Below, one piece after another: positions 11,801 through 23,860 of a stretch of DNA of 64,000 bases. The stretch is from Cyprinodon diabolis (Eukaryota; Chordata; Actinopteri; Cyprinodontiformes; Cyprinodontidae). The DNA lies in contig CM060062.1 of NCBI GenBank assembly GCA_030533445.1, positions 18,370,164 through 18,434,163 on the forward strand, written 5' to 3'. How positions within the stretch are numbered: the first letter of the stretch is position 1; every line of letters starts with the position of its first letter. The translations under genes were made by a program, and so were the position numbers. The notes below the pieces were generated by a model, which searched no databases, had not been told where the DNA came from, and saw nothing but the letters and a program-made list of their open reading frames with translations.

Positions 11801-13204
11801 TTTTTTTCAGAAGCGCAAATTTTATGTTCATGTAGTGGTATTTATGTGGCTATATTGTGATTGAGTGGTATATTATTGATTTCCTTTGCGCCTGGAGGGT
11901 GTCTTTGGTGAATTTACAAAGAAATTAGTCTGGTTGGTGTTGAACAAGTGGGTAAATATGAGGTCAGCAAATTTCCAGTCTTGCTAAGATTTCAGAGAAA
12001 TTATTTACAGAGAGATTGTGCAGGTGGAGGGAGTCCCTCCAACGCAGGAAAGCCTTTGAGAAGCTCCTTCCTGTCTCTTTGCCTCCTCCTCAATGCACTT
12101 TTGTTTCTTCCTCTCCCCCTCGTTCTCACTTTCACTACTCGTAATCCCCGCTGTTGCATACAAGGTTACGATATTCATATTGCAGGGAAGCATATCTATG
12201 TGGGTGCTTGTTTTTTTTTTTTTTCTCTCCATTCTGGGGTCACCCTTTTCCACTCCCCCACAGAAGGAATCACCTCAAAGACACATTTGACTGACAGAGT
12301 CACAGCCTCTTCCGTTTGTTTGAATTTGCACTGTAGATGATTAACTGTGTATTCGGGCGTGTTAGGAGTCACAGTATATCTTCTCAACAGAGTAGAGCTG
12401 TCGTGGTCTTGGAGGGGCTGTGTCGCACTCAGGGCTCTGTGGAGCAGCAGCACAGGAAACGCGTCAAAGCGTAGCGAGTTAACTGGAACCAGATGTCTGA
12501 GGCTACCGACCGGGGGATTCTCATTGTGGAACAAGAGCGTCAGCAGGGGAAGTTCACTTCCGCTGACTGTCTCTCTGTGTTGGCCTTGTGTTGCTTTGTT
12601 TTTTTTTCATTTTTCTCTATTTTGGGTTGGTCTCATATCTCTTGCTAGTAAACTACATACTGAACAGCCACAAAAGGGAAACCCTTGGTACCTACACAGA
12701 GAAGTTAGTCATACCCCTGTCAGATTTAGATTTAAACTGATTTTTTTCTAAACCAGGAAGTTTGTCTCCGATAGGCAATACATGGCCTTTCCTAAAAGAT
12801 ATAAAAAATGTAAAACTGTGTGTCAATCTCATCACCAAAACTGACATTTTTACGTTGTTTCTCAAAATATATAACCATGTAAAACAAATGAGTTTTTATT
12901 TACTATTTATTGGAAGTATGTTGTTAACCCTTTTAAAATTATCAGTGAAAGAATCTGTTTTGGTACCATAGAAATCAAGCTCTTCCTAAAATCACTTGTT
13001 TCATATTTTCACTTGTATTTGGATGGTTTACTCAAAATTCTTTGAAGTTGTAAGGCCACATTATCATCACCCTAATGTTGATCTTCCCCCACAGTTTCTG
13101 TGCCAGATTCAGATTTATAATGCCTAGCTTATTAGGTATACATATATTTCAAATGTAAAGGAAAAAATAACATTATTTTTTAAAATAAAAAGCGCTCCAC
13201 TGTC
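11801..13204. other. Intergenic, no gene seen
   Basis: A mid-GC patch (about 12000-12560) with overlapping 110-134 codon frames on both strands, then AT-rich DNA. The frames lack domains and run through poly-T tracts. Confidence 0.45.
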
Positions 13205-13800
13205 CATACTATTTAGAACCATCTTTTTCTGCAGTTTAAGTACCGAGGATTTTGTGGGATGTCTCTGCCAGCTTTGCAATAAAAATATTTGTCATTACTC
13301 TTTGCAACACATGCAAGCTCAGTAATGTTGGATGGGAAGTGGCTATTAATAGCAGTTTTTCAGGCTCGCCACAGATTAATTAGGTTTAGGTCTGGTATTT
13401 GACTGGAATATTCTGTCACACTAATCTGCTTTTATTTAAACTATTCCATTGTAGCCTTGTCTGCATGTTTAGAGACATTGTCCTGTTTGAACGTAAAGCT
13501 TGCTTTCAGTCTCAGATGTCTTTAAATCTTTTCTCTGCCATGACTGCTCTCTATTTCACTTCATCCTTCTTCACATTAGTAGACTGTTCACCGATATATG
13601 TATTGTTGTTTTTTTTTTTTGCAATACAGCCGTATGAAAGTGAGCTGTAAAGTGCTTTTCTTTATTTTCATTTCCATAAAGCTTATTGGGTAAGGTGGAC
13701 AGCCATCTTTTTGTTGGTTTGCAATTTTACCATTCTCTTTACATTCTTACATGATGAACTGAACAAAGCTGTTTCAGGAGTTCAAAGCTTGGTAGGCTAA
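13205..13800 (-). mobile_element. Tc1-like transposon relic
   Basis: The + strand reads as the complement of a very common fish Tc1-family transposase: GTGGGATGTCTCTGCCAGC, GCCACAGATTAATTAGG, TTTAGGTCTGGTATTTGACTGG, CATTCCATTGTAGCC-like and TTGTCCTG blocks occur in order. After a deletion comes GGTTTGCAATTTTACCATTCTC and GTTCAAAGCTTGG, from the N-terminal helix-turn-helix coding part. The middle of the transposase and both terminal repeats are missing. Confidence 0.7.
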
Positions 13801-15240
13801 AATCTTTATTATTAAATTCAATTTACTTTTCAACTGCACCGCCGAAACCTACTTATAGGTATTTGCATCCGTACATTCATAGTTTTATCCTTTTATTAAT
13901 TTATGTGTGTCTTCCACTAGGGGTGCAGTTAATAGAGGTAGGTGTGTCCATTGTGGTCAGAGATGCTGCTCTGAGGAAACACATTGGAGGTAACCTACTC
14001 ACCTATGTTTTTTTTCTCCTTTCATTCATCCTAATTATACCTGGATCAACGGGGACACATTCCAATCAATTTCTATTGTGGAGTAAAAGGTGGTCAGTGT
14101 CAATAGCGTCGATAAATATTTGTAACGTGATTGTAATAATGAGAAAAGTTGTGCAGCTTTTTAACATATGCATTCCTACTATTGAATAATGATAATATTG
14201 ATTTAAAAAAGAAAAAAAATGATGTTGGTTTGTAGTTTTTTTACCCACATGCAGAATCTCATTGAGAACAAGTGAATTTTAATGTTTTGTTTAAAGAAGC
14301 AACAAGAACTTAGAAGAGAACTACAGGAAGTCAGTTGAACTTTCTGGTTGGTCTGAGGGGAGAAAGAAGAAGCTGATTGATGACAATCATGACTGATTGA
14401 CTTACTTGAGAAATGAAGGGGAGGCAGCAGTGGGCTTTGCAGACTGTAGCCCAGAGGTCAAGGAGAATACGAGCGAGATCCAAGAGTGTTGGTCCTTGCA
14501 ACAGATGTTATGCTGGAGAGCAGACAGGCAGGTGATAAAGACGAAGAACTGCTACACACAGGTAAGACCTTTTCCATGAAAACTGGAGATGAACTGAGGT
14601 TCATTGGTTTGCTGGAACAATAACAGTGTTGACATTAAAAGATATTCTCAACAAGATACATTTCAACAATTAATGTATTCCTGGTTTAGGTCTTTGGTTG
14701 GAATACCATCAGGGGTAATCATCCGGCGAAGAGAGATGATCCTTTGCCTCCTTATACTTATAATGTTCTCAGGTGTGCAGCAACACAGATCGGCCCAGCC
14801 ACCACCAAATATCCTCTCTTACTACCTGCTTTTAACACGATTTTGTCTTAAATTTATTTCTTTTAAATTACAATTAATTGCCCAGCCCAGTTTTAATGTT
14901 GCAGAAATTAAATTCAAAGGGTCTGTTTTTAAGGCAGCGTAACGATTTTTATAATTTGGATTGTTTCAAAGTTTTTGTTTTATATTTACTGAACACAGCA
15001 ATTGAAGTGTGGCAGAAGCTCTGCAAGGTTTCCTGTTTCTTCTTATATCAGTGTTACTCATACTGGGAGATGGAGTTGGCCTCCTTTCTCTGCCTGGGAG
15101 CATTGCATGCCCTCCACCATCTGATCCCCCACCCTCAAATTTATCCTGTATACTGTACGAATGTGCATTTTAGCTCACACTCAGACACACACACAGTTAT
15201 TTCTGCATGCACTGCTATCATACAGTGCACATAAACACAT
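13801..15240. other. Intergenic, no gene seen
   Basis: AT-rich DNA with scattered 60-118 codon frames lacking domains or splice context. Confidence 0.5.
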
Positions 15241-15661
15241 ATGATTATGCCTACACTGCTGAGGCTACACAAGTCCAGCTGAGCCTCCAGTCAGCCCAGT
15301 CTTGCCAAAGCTCTGGTTTGGCCTTACCCCAGTCTGTTTGCCACTGGAAGATTGCCCAGTGAAGTTCCCTAGGCAACAACAACACACACACTCACCATCT
15401 TGGGGTGACAAGTGTCCTCGGATATCATTTTTCAATGATAAATATCAAGGTGTGGCTCTCTGAAACGAGACAATCCCATAAGCACAAACAGTTGGATACA
15501 AGTTTATGATTTTAAGTATTTTAATACACTATCAGTGTTTGACCAAAGCTGCATACTTGGTTGCTTGAAGGTGAATTGACAAAGCCTGCAGGTCCTGCAT
15601 AGCTCTGGGTGAGAGCTGCTTTCAGCAGGCCGTTAGTCTTATCATCATATGTACACACATG

Positions 15662-15695
<34 letters not shown>

Positions 15696-16620
15696 CACAC
15701 ACACGCACATACAAGCGATCTCCCCTCTGACCCCGTACGTTTCCTGCCCCTGGCTGATCTATTGGCTGATGCCTGCCCTGTGACTGTAGAGCGAGAGAGA
15801 AAAAAAGGAGGGGAAATAATAAAGAATGTGTGTGTGTGTGCAATGGCCTGTCCCAGCGAATCGATATCCGTCTGGTATCCGTGAGCTGTGCCTGACCCCT
15901 GGCTGACCTTGCTCAGCGTTGGCAGTTGGAGTTTCTTTTTCATTTGGGTCTGAAAACATGAGAGAGACAAAGAGTTTTGCCCCATGACTAAAAAAGGCCT
16001 TGGGTTTCTGAGGAGTGTGAAAAGTCCTCACTTAATAGTGACAGTCTGAGGAAGCAGTATTGGATTTGGAAAATGTAAAAATAGTAAGAAAAAAAATTGT
16101 CACCGTGTGATTTTCAATTTTGTTGCTGGTGATGCTGGTGCTTTTTTAAAAATTTTTTATCTGAGAAGCATTAAGGGTTCTTAGAATCTGGAAAAGTTTA
16201 AAATTCGATTTAGGGGTTTTCCAGATCCAGATAAGTATGAAGTAAGAAAACAATTATTCCATTCCCATTTTTCCCCCTTGTTCCATCCATCCATCCATCC
16301 ATCCATCCATCCATCCATCCATCCATCCATCCATCCATCCCCTGTTTTCTATGTGATTTTGATTTTAAAGCCTGACCGCTGCAGAAATTTCTACCATTAA
16401 TTTTTGGTACACTTTTGTATTTAAGAATTGACTACAAAGGACTTTGGAACTATTGAGATTGTAGTGTGGAAGTAAAATAATGCTTGCCTTGTTTCATACA
16501 AAAAAGAAAAAAGTTAATTCATTTAAAACTTTGCATGAATGACCAAGTTCTGTTTAAGGCTAAGATACTCAAAGCCCCTGAGTTGATGTGCACGTGTGCA
16601 TGCACACATGCATGGGCCAA
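15241..16620. repeat. Intergenic with CA and CCAT microsatellites
   Basis: A CA repeat lies at about 15665-15692 followed by imperfect CA to 15710; its complement makes the Val/Cys-rich minus-strand frames here spurious. A TG repeat occurs at about 15828-15840. A perfect CCAT tetranucleotide tract fills 16283-16340. The tract ends next to CCCTGTTTTCTATG, resembling the complement of a SINE end, so it may be the tail of a lost minus-strand SINE. Confidence 0.7.
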
Positions 16621-17110
16621 TGTTTCTGAATCCAACTTGCCTTGACGTCAGTTTGCTAGTTAGACTCAGCCTTGCGTGTTGCTGTGTGCTGATAGAGGCT
16701 TTTGCTCCAAGGCTCAGCGAGGCTACTGGTGCTGGCCGCCGCCGGCATTAATTGAACCCTGCCGCGAAGGTAAGGGAGCAGAGGAGGAGGCTGTCAGCAC
16801 GAGAGAGAAAAGGGGGGAAAAAAAGGGGGAAAAAATAACGCAGTGAGGGCGAAGTGCCCCTGGGGGGTTGGGTCCCTGCCTGCCTGCCTGCCTGCCTTTC
16901 CTTCTCCTTCTCCAGCTCACTCCCCCCTCCCCGTCTAAATAGCCGTGCCGGCGCTTCAGGGCTTCCTGTGCCTTATCTGCTGATAATTGGGCACTGGAGC
17001 TCCACAGCTCACTTATGAAATATAGATTTCTGACAGAGGGGAAGGATGGGGGGAGGTAGAGAGTGTGCAGGCAGAGAAAAGCCCCTGGTTGTATCAGCTC
17101 TGCAGTGTTG
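16621..17110. other. GC-rich patch, candidate regulatory island
   Basis: Locally CpG-richer DNA with GGCCGCCGCCGGC at about 16734, a CTGC tetranucleotide run (about 16876-16898) and CTTATCTGCTGATAATTGGG (about 16973-16992), which pairs two GATA-type cores. The 132-codon minus-strand frame across it follows the simple repeats and is not credible. Confidence 0.35.
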
Positions 17111-17855
17111 CTCTGGCTCATTTAGCAAACACAACCCCGATAGTTATGGCGAAGGCCGCTGTGCTGAGCAGTACACACTGTCTCACACAACTGAAAGACA
17201 ATTTTTTGCTTCTATTGTTTGTTGTACCTACAGGGCTCAAAGAACAAGAAGATGTGGTGGTGACTGATGTGTACGTTATGTCAGAGGATCTGAAATCTTA
17301 AGCGCCTTAGAGATAAACCTGTTAATCACACCTTATATTAATAACACCACAGATCCTACTAATATTGTTTTAATGGTTACTTTTAATTGTCCAATGTTTA
17401 AAAAAGTCTAAGGATTTTCCTTGTATTTGTTTGATTTTGCTTGAGTATGACCTGATTGTATGTTATGAAATACCGTATCCCTTTGTGCTTGTATGAAAAA
17501 CTATGTTATCCTCCTGGAGCGAGTTTGGGATGCTGTCTGCAGTCTCTTGGGGTAACTTTATTGGATCACAACACACAGAGAAAATCCCTATGAGACCGAG
17601 GCAAACTCACCACACATTTTTCTTCTCCAAAGTTTTTCCTTTTCCTTTCCTTTTAACAATACTGCTCTTTTGGAGTCTCAACTTATAGGTTATAACTAAA
17701 AAAGATTTAGTTAAAGAGTACTTATGTAAACATGTATTCTCTTAAAGTAAACCAGTGGTGCTGAAGGATCTAGAATATATTTTAACTGGACAAAGAATGA
17801 GGCTTATGAATGTTCTCAGTGGTTATCAGAATCAATTATAATCAGTGTTTTTTCT
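17111..17855. other. Intergenic, no gene seen
   Basis: No repeat family or coding signal recognised. Confidence 0.5.
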
Positions 17856-18730
17856 TTTGCAACACCAAAGGGTTTGTTTGCCAACATTTGTTAAATTGGC
17901 AAAGACCTAGAACGCTGATAAAGGCTCAGAAACTCAGTGTGGATCTGAAATAGAGAATAGCTCATTTACAAAAGTGAAGGAAAAGTTTTTTGGAAACTAT
18001 TTCTAAACAGCAACAGAATCCAAGTTTGTAGATTCAAAGCACTTTATCTAAGTAAGTTTATTATCATCATCATTTATTTTGTGGGGGAAGTAAAGCCAAG
18101 CTGTCGGTGTCAGATTAAAGGAAGTTTGTAAAGAAGGTTTGGAACAAACTAAATAACAGAGGTTTGATGAAGCCATTGGCTGCTAACTGCTGGAACATCA
18201 GTGTCTTTGTCCACATTTAACCAGGAATTGCATTGGCTTTGGCAGACTGTATGTTAACCAAGAATAAATCCCCTGCTCAAAAATTTGTGTGAAAACTTAA
18301 TGGACAATTTAGCTGTAAGCACAAAAGAAAGGCTCTCGGAAGAATATTTTAACAATCAGATGTTTCAACTCAAGATGAGGTTTTCAAACCTTAAACAACT
18401 GTACAAAAGTCAAGCAATTGATGGTAGTAGCATCGTGCTGTGGGACTGTTCAACTTGCTGTCATAACAGCACTGGTAAATTGCACAAAGTGAATAAAATA
18501 ACGAAGGAGTATTAGCTCTTAACAATTCAATATGGCTCAACTTTGGACACAATTCCTGTGCTCCAATAGAAAAATGGTGCCAAACACATGAATTTGATAA
18601 GTCAGGCTAATGTTAACTTTCTGGCAAGGCCTTCCCAAAGCTGTTGCAAAATGGCAGATGATTAAAAGTCAAGAGTGTGGCAAGAAACCTTCCATTTAAA
18701 AGGAACCTGAAAACTTCTGCCATAGAGAAC
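17856..18730 (+). mobile_element. Tc1-like transposon relic
   Basis: Transposase-derived blocks run in order on the + strand: GCTGCTAACTGCTGGAACA, CAGTGTCTTTGTCCACATTT, ACCAAGAATAAATCCCCTGC, then TAGTAGCATCGTGCTGTGGG from the region encoding the GGSIMLWG-type motif. Further 3' remnants extend to about 18700. Stops and frameshifts are frequent. The segment 18146-18363 has a near-identical second copy inside the hAT element at 21261-21483. Confidence 0.65.
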
Positions 18731-20740
18731 TGGACAAACAGCTTTTTTTGTTCATTCAAAGGGTATAGTTGAAGGGAAAGATTGCTAAAAGACATTAAGC
18801 AAATGTTGCTATATGCCTATGTTTATATGTTATAAAAATTGTATGTTGTAAATCATTTTGAACCCCGGGTAGGTATACCAAATATAAACTTTTAGTTTGA
18901 TAAAATGAAACCGCATCAGTTCAAACAGTCTGAACAAATATATCCTCTTTTACAACATAAGGAGCATAGCAGTAAAATCCAATAATAACTATGAACACAC
19001 AAGGAAATATCTACTAGTATAAAAAAATCTAATTTTATAAATAGAATCAGTTGCATGTCTCAGTTTTCTAAATTTTTAAATTGAAAATGTCTATTACAAT
19101 GTAAAGCCACTGCACAGATCGGTTTATTTTATCTAAACAGTTACATGTGCTACAAAGAACACTATTACTGAAATACGTTTCCTGCAAAAATCAACTTTAT
19201 TTACAAGGTAAAACATGTTGGTATTAATCCTTTTATTTGCCAAGCTTCTTGTTTGGTTTTGTTTGGACAAAGTGGTAGCGTTGGTCAATAAAACACAAAA
19301 CTCTCTGCACTGCGAATCAAACATATTCTTTTAATTAACAATTAGCATGGTGGCCCCGCAACTGATTTATAGCGTTGTTTTTGTTTCCTCTTGTTCCTCT
19401 CACGCTAATCACCTTCTTCTCTGACTGTTTCATCTTCAGTAATCTGCAAATAGCTTAATGCGATACAAACACATGAAAACACATGCAAACTTGCCCTTAT
19501 ATAAATATGATAGTGTTCTATATTTCATTTAAACATTACAGCCAAAAAAAGGAAATGGACTTTGCTGCTATTCCCTCAACATTTCTTCTGGGCATACAGT
19601 TAATGTCTCTGCTGAGGGTCTGGTATCTTCTGACTTGACCATCGACATCCACTAGCAGTCAACTGCTTTTTTGGGAGGGAGTTTGCAACTTTTCAACTTG
19701 TTATTTATTTTTTAATATTCATATAATTTCTCTTCTACTTCTGTGTATTTTATATCAATTATAAGAAGAACACAATATTTGTAAGGCTTTGGAATTATTC
19801 ACAAATGGAGAAAACATAGAACATTGGTGATCAATGTTCTTCCCACTAGAATTACTCTGGGTGTGCATCAGCAGGCCATTCAGGAGTTCACAAAAGAATC
19901 CAGAACATCTAATGAGCTGAAAGCCTTACTTGTCTCATTCAAGGCTAATGTTCATTATTAAGCAGCATTCCCTGTTGAATCTGTAAGGTGAAACACACAC
20001 ACACACACACACAAAAGGAGAACAAAGTTCTCTTACAATTGCAAGGAAGCATCTTGAATGCTGGGGAAATATTCTACGATGAGTCGAAAGTGTGTTTCCT
20101 GTTTCTTCTGCCATTAAAGTGACACGTTTTTCAGAAGAAATCCCAATCGACAAACATTCAGACATGGTAGAGCCACTGAGTTCGTTTGATATTGCTCTGC
20201 TGCTTCAGGACAAAGGCGACTTCTGTCAACTCATCATTTCTGCTCTCTGCCAGGAATCCTGACCGAGAAAGTCAGAATGCATTAATGCATCCTCACTTAT
20301 TACGCAGCTTCTTCTGGACTATTCTGCTATGACTTTTAACTAATTTCAACTATTATAATTTTTGATATATTAAGATTTTTATGACATTTTCTTGGCCCAA
20401 AGAAATGAGTGGAAAACTTCAAAAATGACACTAAAACTTCAGCTAATTTGCTCTTTAATGTCTTCTACATACAGTACCTTCAGCTAGAAACATCATTCAA
20501 ATTTTAAAACCTTTCCGCACCCTTCGGCTATTACTGTTTAACGCAGCTTTTTGCTGTCTTTTACAGTTTTGCTTCAGTGAAGCTTCAAACTTTTTAATAT
20601 GTTTTAAAGATTTTTGGTTTATAATGGAGGTCAATGACGGAATCTTTGTGCTCTTAGAGTTGGCCGCTCTAGCCAAGATTTTACTTTTGGCAAACAACTT
20701 CTGCTTACTGGCTCTGTGTTTAAACTACCCATTCAAATTA
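18731..20740. other. AT-rich intergenic with CA repeat
   Basis: A CA repeat lies at about 19992-20014. No gene or element recognised. Confidence 0.5.
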
Positions 20741-21201
20741 TACATCAAAATGAAGGTATTTTTGCCAGGATTCCGGAAATGTAACCCTCGTTGGTGTGGG
20801 GTTTACAGTTTCCTACAGACCACGCAGAAGTTCATACCCCCCCAATAGAAATCCAATGGTAAAGTTTGCAAAAATCGCAGACGAAAATTCAAAACAACAC
20901 ATATTTTCGTATCGCCGCCTCTTCTTAACTATTCGATGTACAAACATGAAACTTGGTATAGAACATCTTCAGACCCTTCTAGCACTCACATTGAAGATGT
21001 TTTTTCAATATGATTTATGGTTTAGCTGTTTAGCTTTCTTCGAATGAACAAATCAGCTAAACAAAATAGGGATGGGAATTAAAAACCTGTTCCTGTTCAA
21101 GAACCGGTTCCATTTGTTCCAATTCCATGGCACTGTTTGTCAGCTCGCTTCACGATTCTCTTAACGATTCCAGGCAGCACTAGCCTAGCTCTGGGCAGCA
21201 C

Positions 21202-21549
21202 GACTTACATCATGTTTTTTACGCATGTTACGCACACGGCATTCAGTAAGCAAGTACGACAAACTAAATAACAGAGGTTTGATGAAGCCATTGGCTGCTA
21301 ACTGCTGGAACATCAGTGTCTTTGTCCACATTTAACCAGAAATTGCATTGGCTTTGGCAGACTGTATGTTAACCAAGAATAAATCCCCTGCTCAAAAATA
21401 AATGTGTGAAAACTTAATGGACAATTTAGCTGCCTGTAAGCACAAAAGAAAGGCTCTCAGAAGAATATTTTACAATCAGATGTACAATCAGACTTACATC
21501 ACGTTTTTTACGCATGTTACGCACACGGCATTCAGTAAGCAAGTACGAC
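21202..21549 (+). repeat. Insertion of a Tc1-relic copy flanked by a 59-bp duplication
   Basis: A 59-bp hAT sequence occurs at 21202-21260 and again at 21491-21549 with one mismatch. Between them lie about 225 bases nearly identical to 18146-18363, the Tc1 relic 3.1 kb upstream. The two share private substitutions away from the Tc1 family, so one was copied from the other locally. Confidence 0.8.
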
Positions 21550-21589
21550 GTGACCAGGCGTAAGTCTAGAAAACCAAAACAAAAGCGGT

Positions 21590-21780
21590 CTAAGTGATCG
21601 AAAGTTTGGCTTCATTTTAAGGAAGGGAAAGATGGCAACAAAGCACTTTGCAATCATTGCAAAGTGGCAATTACATCTGCGGGAGGAAACACATCCATCA
21701 TGCAGAAACACCTGCGCACACAACATGGCATACATTACGATCGCTAAAGTTATGACCAGCATGGGGGGCAACGCTGATGG
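21590..21780 (+). pseudogene. hAT transposase exon: BED zinc finger
   Basis: The + strand encodes SKVWLHFKEGKDGNKALC, then NHCKVAITSAGGNTS and IMQKHLRTQHG, a complete BED finger with C-X2-C and H-X4-H (LCNHC and KHLRTQH). This domain binds DNA in hAT transposases. Upstream codons contain a stop, and a stop (CGC TAA) follows shortly, so no protein is expected. A GATG|gtaagt donor-like site at about 21780 suggests the original exon end. Confidence 0.7.
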
Positions 21781-22065
21781 TAAGTAGCTAGTTTTATATC
21801 ACTGGCTGTGCTTAATGCGGTTCTTAGTAAATCAGATGCCATTTCTAGAAATAAACCCAATTCCTTCCTCTTTGGGGTTTATTTGGGAATTCTCGTTAAT
21901 CCAGCCCTTGATTGCTAGCATGTTTAATTAGAACTACTGGTAGCTGGAATTCTTACATGATGCACTGCAGTTCAGGGAGCGAGAGAAAAGTGACGCTCGT
22001 TTCTTTAAATCAGGGGGAGATGAGTCATTTCCCGAAATTGTACAGTAATGCTTTTTCATTAAACA

Positions 22066-22245
22066 GATGCCTTCTCCATTGGATTTAGATGACTGTGACA
22101 AGACGGGTAGCTTGGCTGGCTCAGAGGCTGGCAGCTCCCGTTCACTGCCTTCTGTTTTCACCAAGGCAGGCAGAAATAGAATGTCCCAGGAGAAGGTAGA
22201 CAAATGTCACCGTGGATTTACCAAGTTCGATGTTTCACAGAATTG
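22066..22245 (+). pseudogene. hAT transposase second exon, truncated
   Basis: After an acceptor-like cattaaacag the + strand reads MPSPLDLDDCDKTGSLAG, then SRSLPSVFTKAGRNRMSQEK, matching the linker found after the BED finger in fish hAT transposases. It stops shortly before the right terminal repeat; the dimerisation and catalytic parts are missing. Confidence 0.6.
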
Positions 22246-23144
22246 ATAAGAGAATCAATAAGTGAATCGGAATCGTGAAAATCTTATCAATTCCCAACCC
22301 TACAGCTACACCAATGAAAAGATTGATTCTGAGAAAAAGCCTCAGATTTCAAAACAAACCACAAATTTACATAGTTTGTGTTAGAAACATGAAAGTTGGC
22401 ACACTTGTTCATCAAGGCCTGCTGATTTTTATGGTCTAAACATTATATCTGTATCTATTATGGTTTTTGATTTATTAAAAATAGTTCAACACACTTTTAC
22501 CCATTTTTCAAATTTGGCCAATTTTCCGCTTTTCTGTGCTGCGTCTTTTCAAAAACATTTTGAACAAAAAGAGCCTAAAGCTTCGTTCCCCAATCCGTCA
22601 TGAATTAAAGGGTACAATAATGACATTGATACGACGATACGAGTTATAGGATTTCCTACAAGATCATACAGGGATTAAGCCTGGGATAGTGGGGGAGACA
22701 GTGGCTGAACTACACATTTTAAAATGGATGCCTCTCCCAAGCTATTTAATGTATAAACATGAAACTTGGTATGGAACATCTTCAGACCCTTCTAGCACAA
22801 ACATTGAAGGAATTTTTTCAATATAATTTACGGTTTAGCTGTTTAGTGGACATGTTCGGGCACATATAAATGTTGATTCTGTGAAAAAGACTGAGACTGA
22901 AATCTTTCAAAACTAACCACATTTTTACACTGCCACCGTGGCCGTACAGTTTTTGGTAGAAACATGAAAGTCGGCACATTTGTTCATCAAAGCCTGTCTA
23001 TGATCCAAATATTATTTCTGTATCTATTATGTTTTTTTATTTATTAAACATAGTTCAACACAATTTTTTTCAAAGAGTTTGGTGTCTTTTCAAAAACATT
23101 TTGAACATTATAATAAAGTGACAAGACACTTTGAAGTGACAAGA

Positions 23145-23860
23145 TGGCTAACTCTCCTTATTATACCGATGGATATTTTTAGCTTCCTTCTAACACAAAC
23201 AATCTGCTCTTTCCAACTCAAACTTTCATCAATGACAATTCCCAAGAATTGTGTAGAAAATACCTGGGCTATCTCAGCAGATTCAATTTAAATTAAAATT
23301 TAGTCTATATTGTATGACTTTCTGCCAATAAAAGCAATAAAATTTGATTTTTTTTTTATATTTAAAGATTATTAATTTAATTTAAACCATGCAGCATAGT
23401 CAGCTAGTCCAGCTTTGGAGTATTCTAAAAACTATGTTTTCTAATATTCTTTAAAAGAATGTTGAAATAGACATTGGTCTATCGTTGGTATAGTGGGACA
23501 CTATCCACTTTGAATAAATGAATAACTTTGTCAACTTTTAATTCTTCCAGCACAATGCCTGCTTGTAAATATATAAGAGAGATGTTGTAAGATGGAATAT
23601 TTTACCTGTTTGATAAGAAATAATAATTTTTGTCGTGGCCAGCTGCAGATGTTTTTAACTGGGCAATGACATCACTTCCTGGCTGGGAAGGGGCTTAAAG
23701 GAAAACAAAATAGGAAAAGAGCCTTTGATAAAATCCAAAGGATTTCCATCACAAGCTGGAATGAAATCAGCTAGTTTTTGCCCAATACCTACAAAGAAAT
23801 TGTGTTATATTGAATGCTACATTGAAATGATTACTTAAAGATTCTTCACCACTAAAAAAA
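23145..23860 (-). mobile_element. LINE ORF2 (reverse transcriptase) relic
   Basis: Read on the minus strand from about 23830 down: GQKLADFIPACDGNPLDFIK, then GSFPILFSF, a stretch with stops ending KLTKLFIYSKWIV, and YFNILLKE, matching the segment leading into the RT fingers of fish non-LTR elements. After a deletion, VFSTQFLGIVIDESLSWKEQ and KLKISIGIIRRVSH (about 23145-23275) give the RT thumb block. The catalytic palm is missing. The spacing shows an internal deletion of several hundred codons. Clade not assigned (L2/CR1-like possible). Confidence 0.65.

Larger units (their letters stand above)
21066..22302 (+). mobile_element. hAT transposon deletion derivative with two transposase exons
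   Basis: Inverted ends TAGGGATGGGAATT (from 21067) and its near complement AATTCCCAACCCTA (to about 22303) are of the fish hAT type. Flanks read CAGCTAAA on the left and CAGCTACA on the right, a possible 8-bp duplication with one change, with a few extra bases at the left junction. Inside on the + strand are a BED-finger exon and part of a second transposase exon; the catalytic region is absent. It inserted between blocks A and B of the first ~550-bp repeat unit. A foreign insert at 21261-21490 splits its left part. Confidence 0.75.
20741..23120. repeat. Two tandem copies of a ~550-bp unclassified repeat
   Basis: Block A (AACATGAAACTTGGTAT ... CCCTTCTAGCAC ... TTTAGCTGTTTAG) occurs at about 20940-21033 and 22750-22842. 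Block B (GAAACATGAAAGT, GCACA.TTGTTCATCAA, TTCTGTATCTATTATG-like, TCTTTTCAAAAACATTTTGAAC) occurs at about 22324-22570 and 22874-23105. Block B is displaced by about 550 bases; block A by about the same once the 1.24-kb hAT insertion is subtracted. The array is therefore a direct duplication interrupted later by the hAT element. I do not know the family and see no coding capacity. Confidence 0.7.

Noticed and set aside
15609..15985. Cys/Val-rich frames on both strands
   Set aside because: Products of CA/TG microsatellites.
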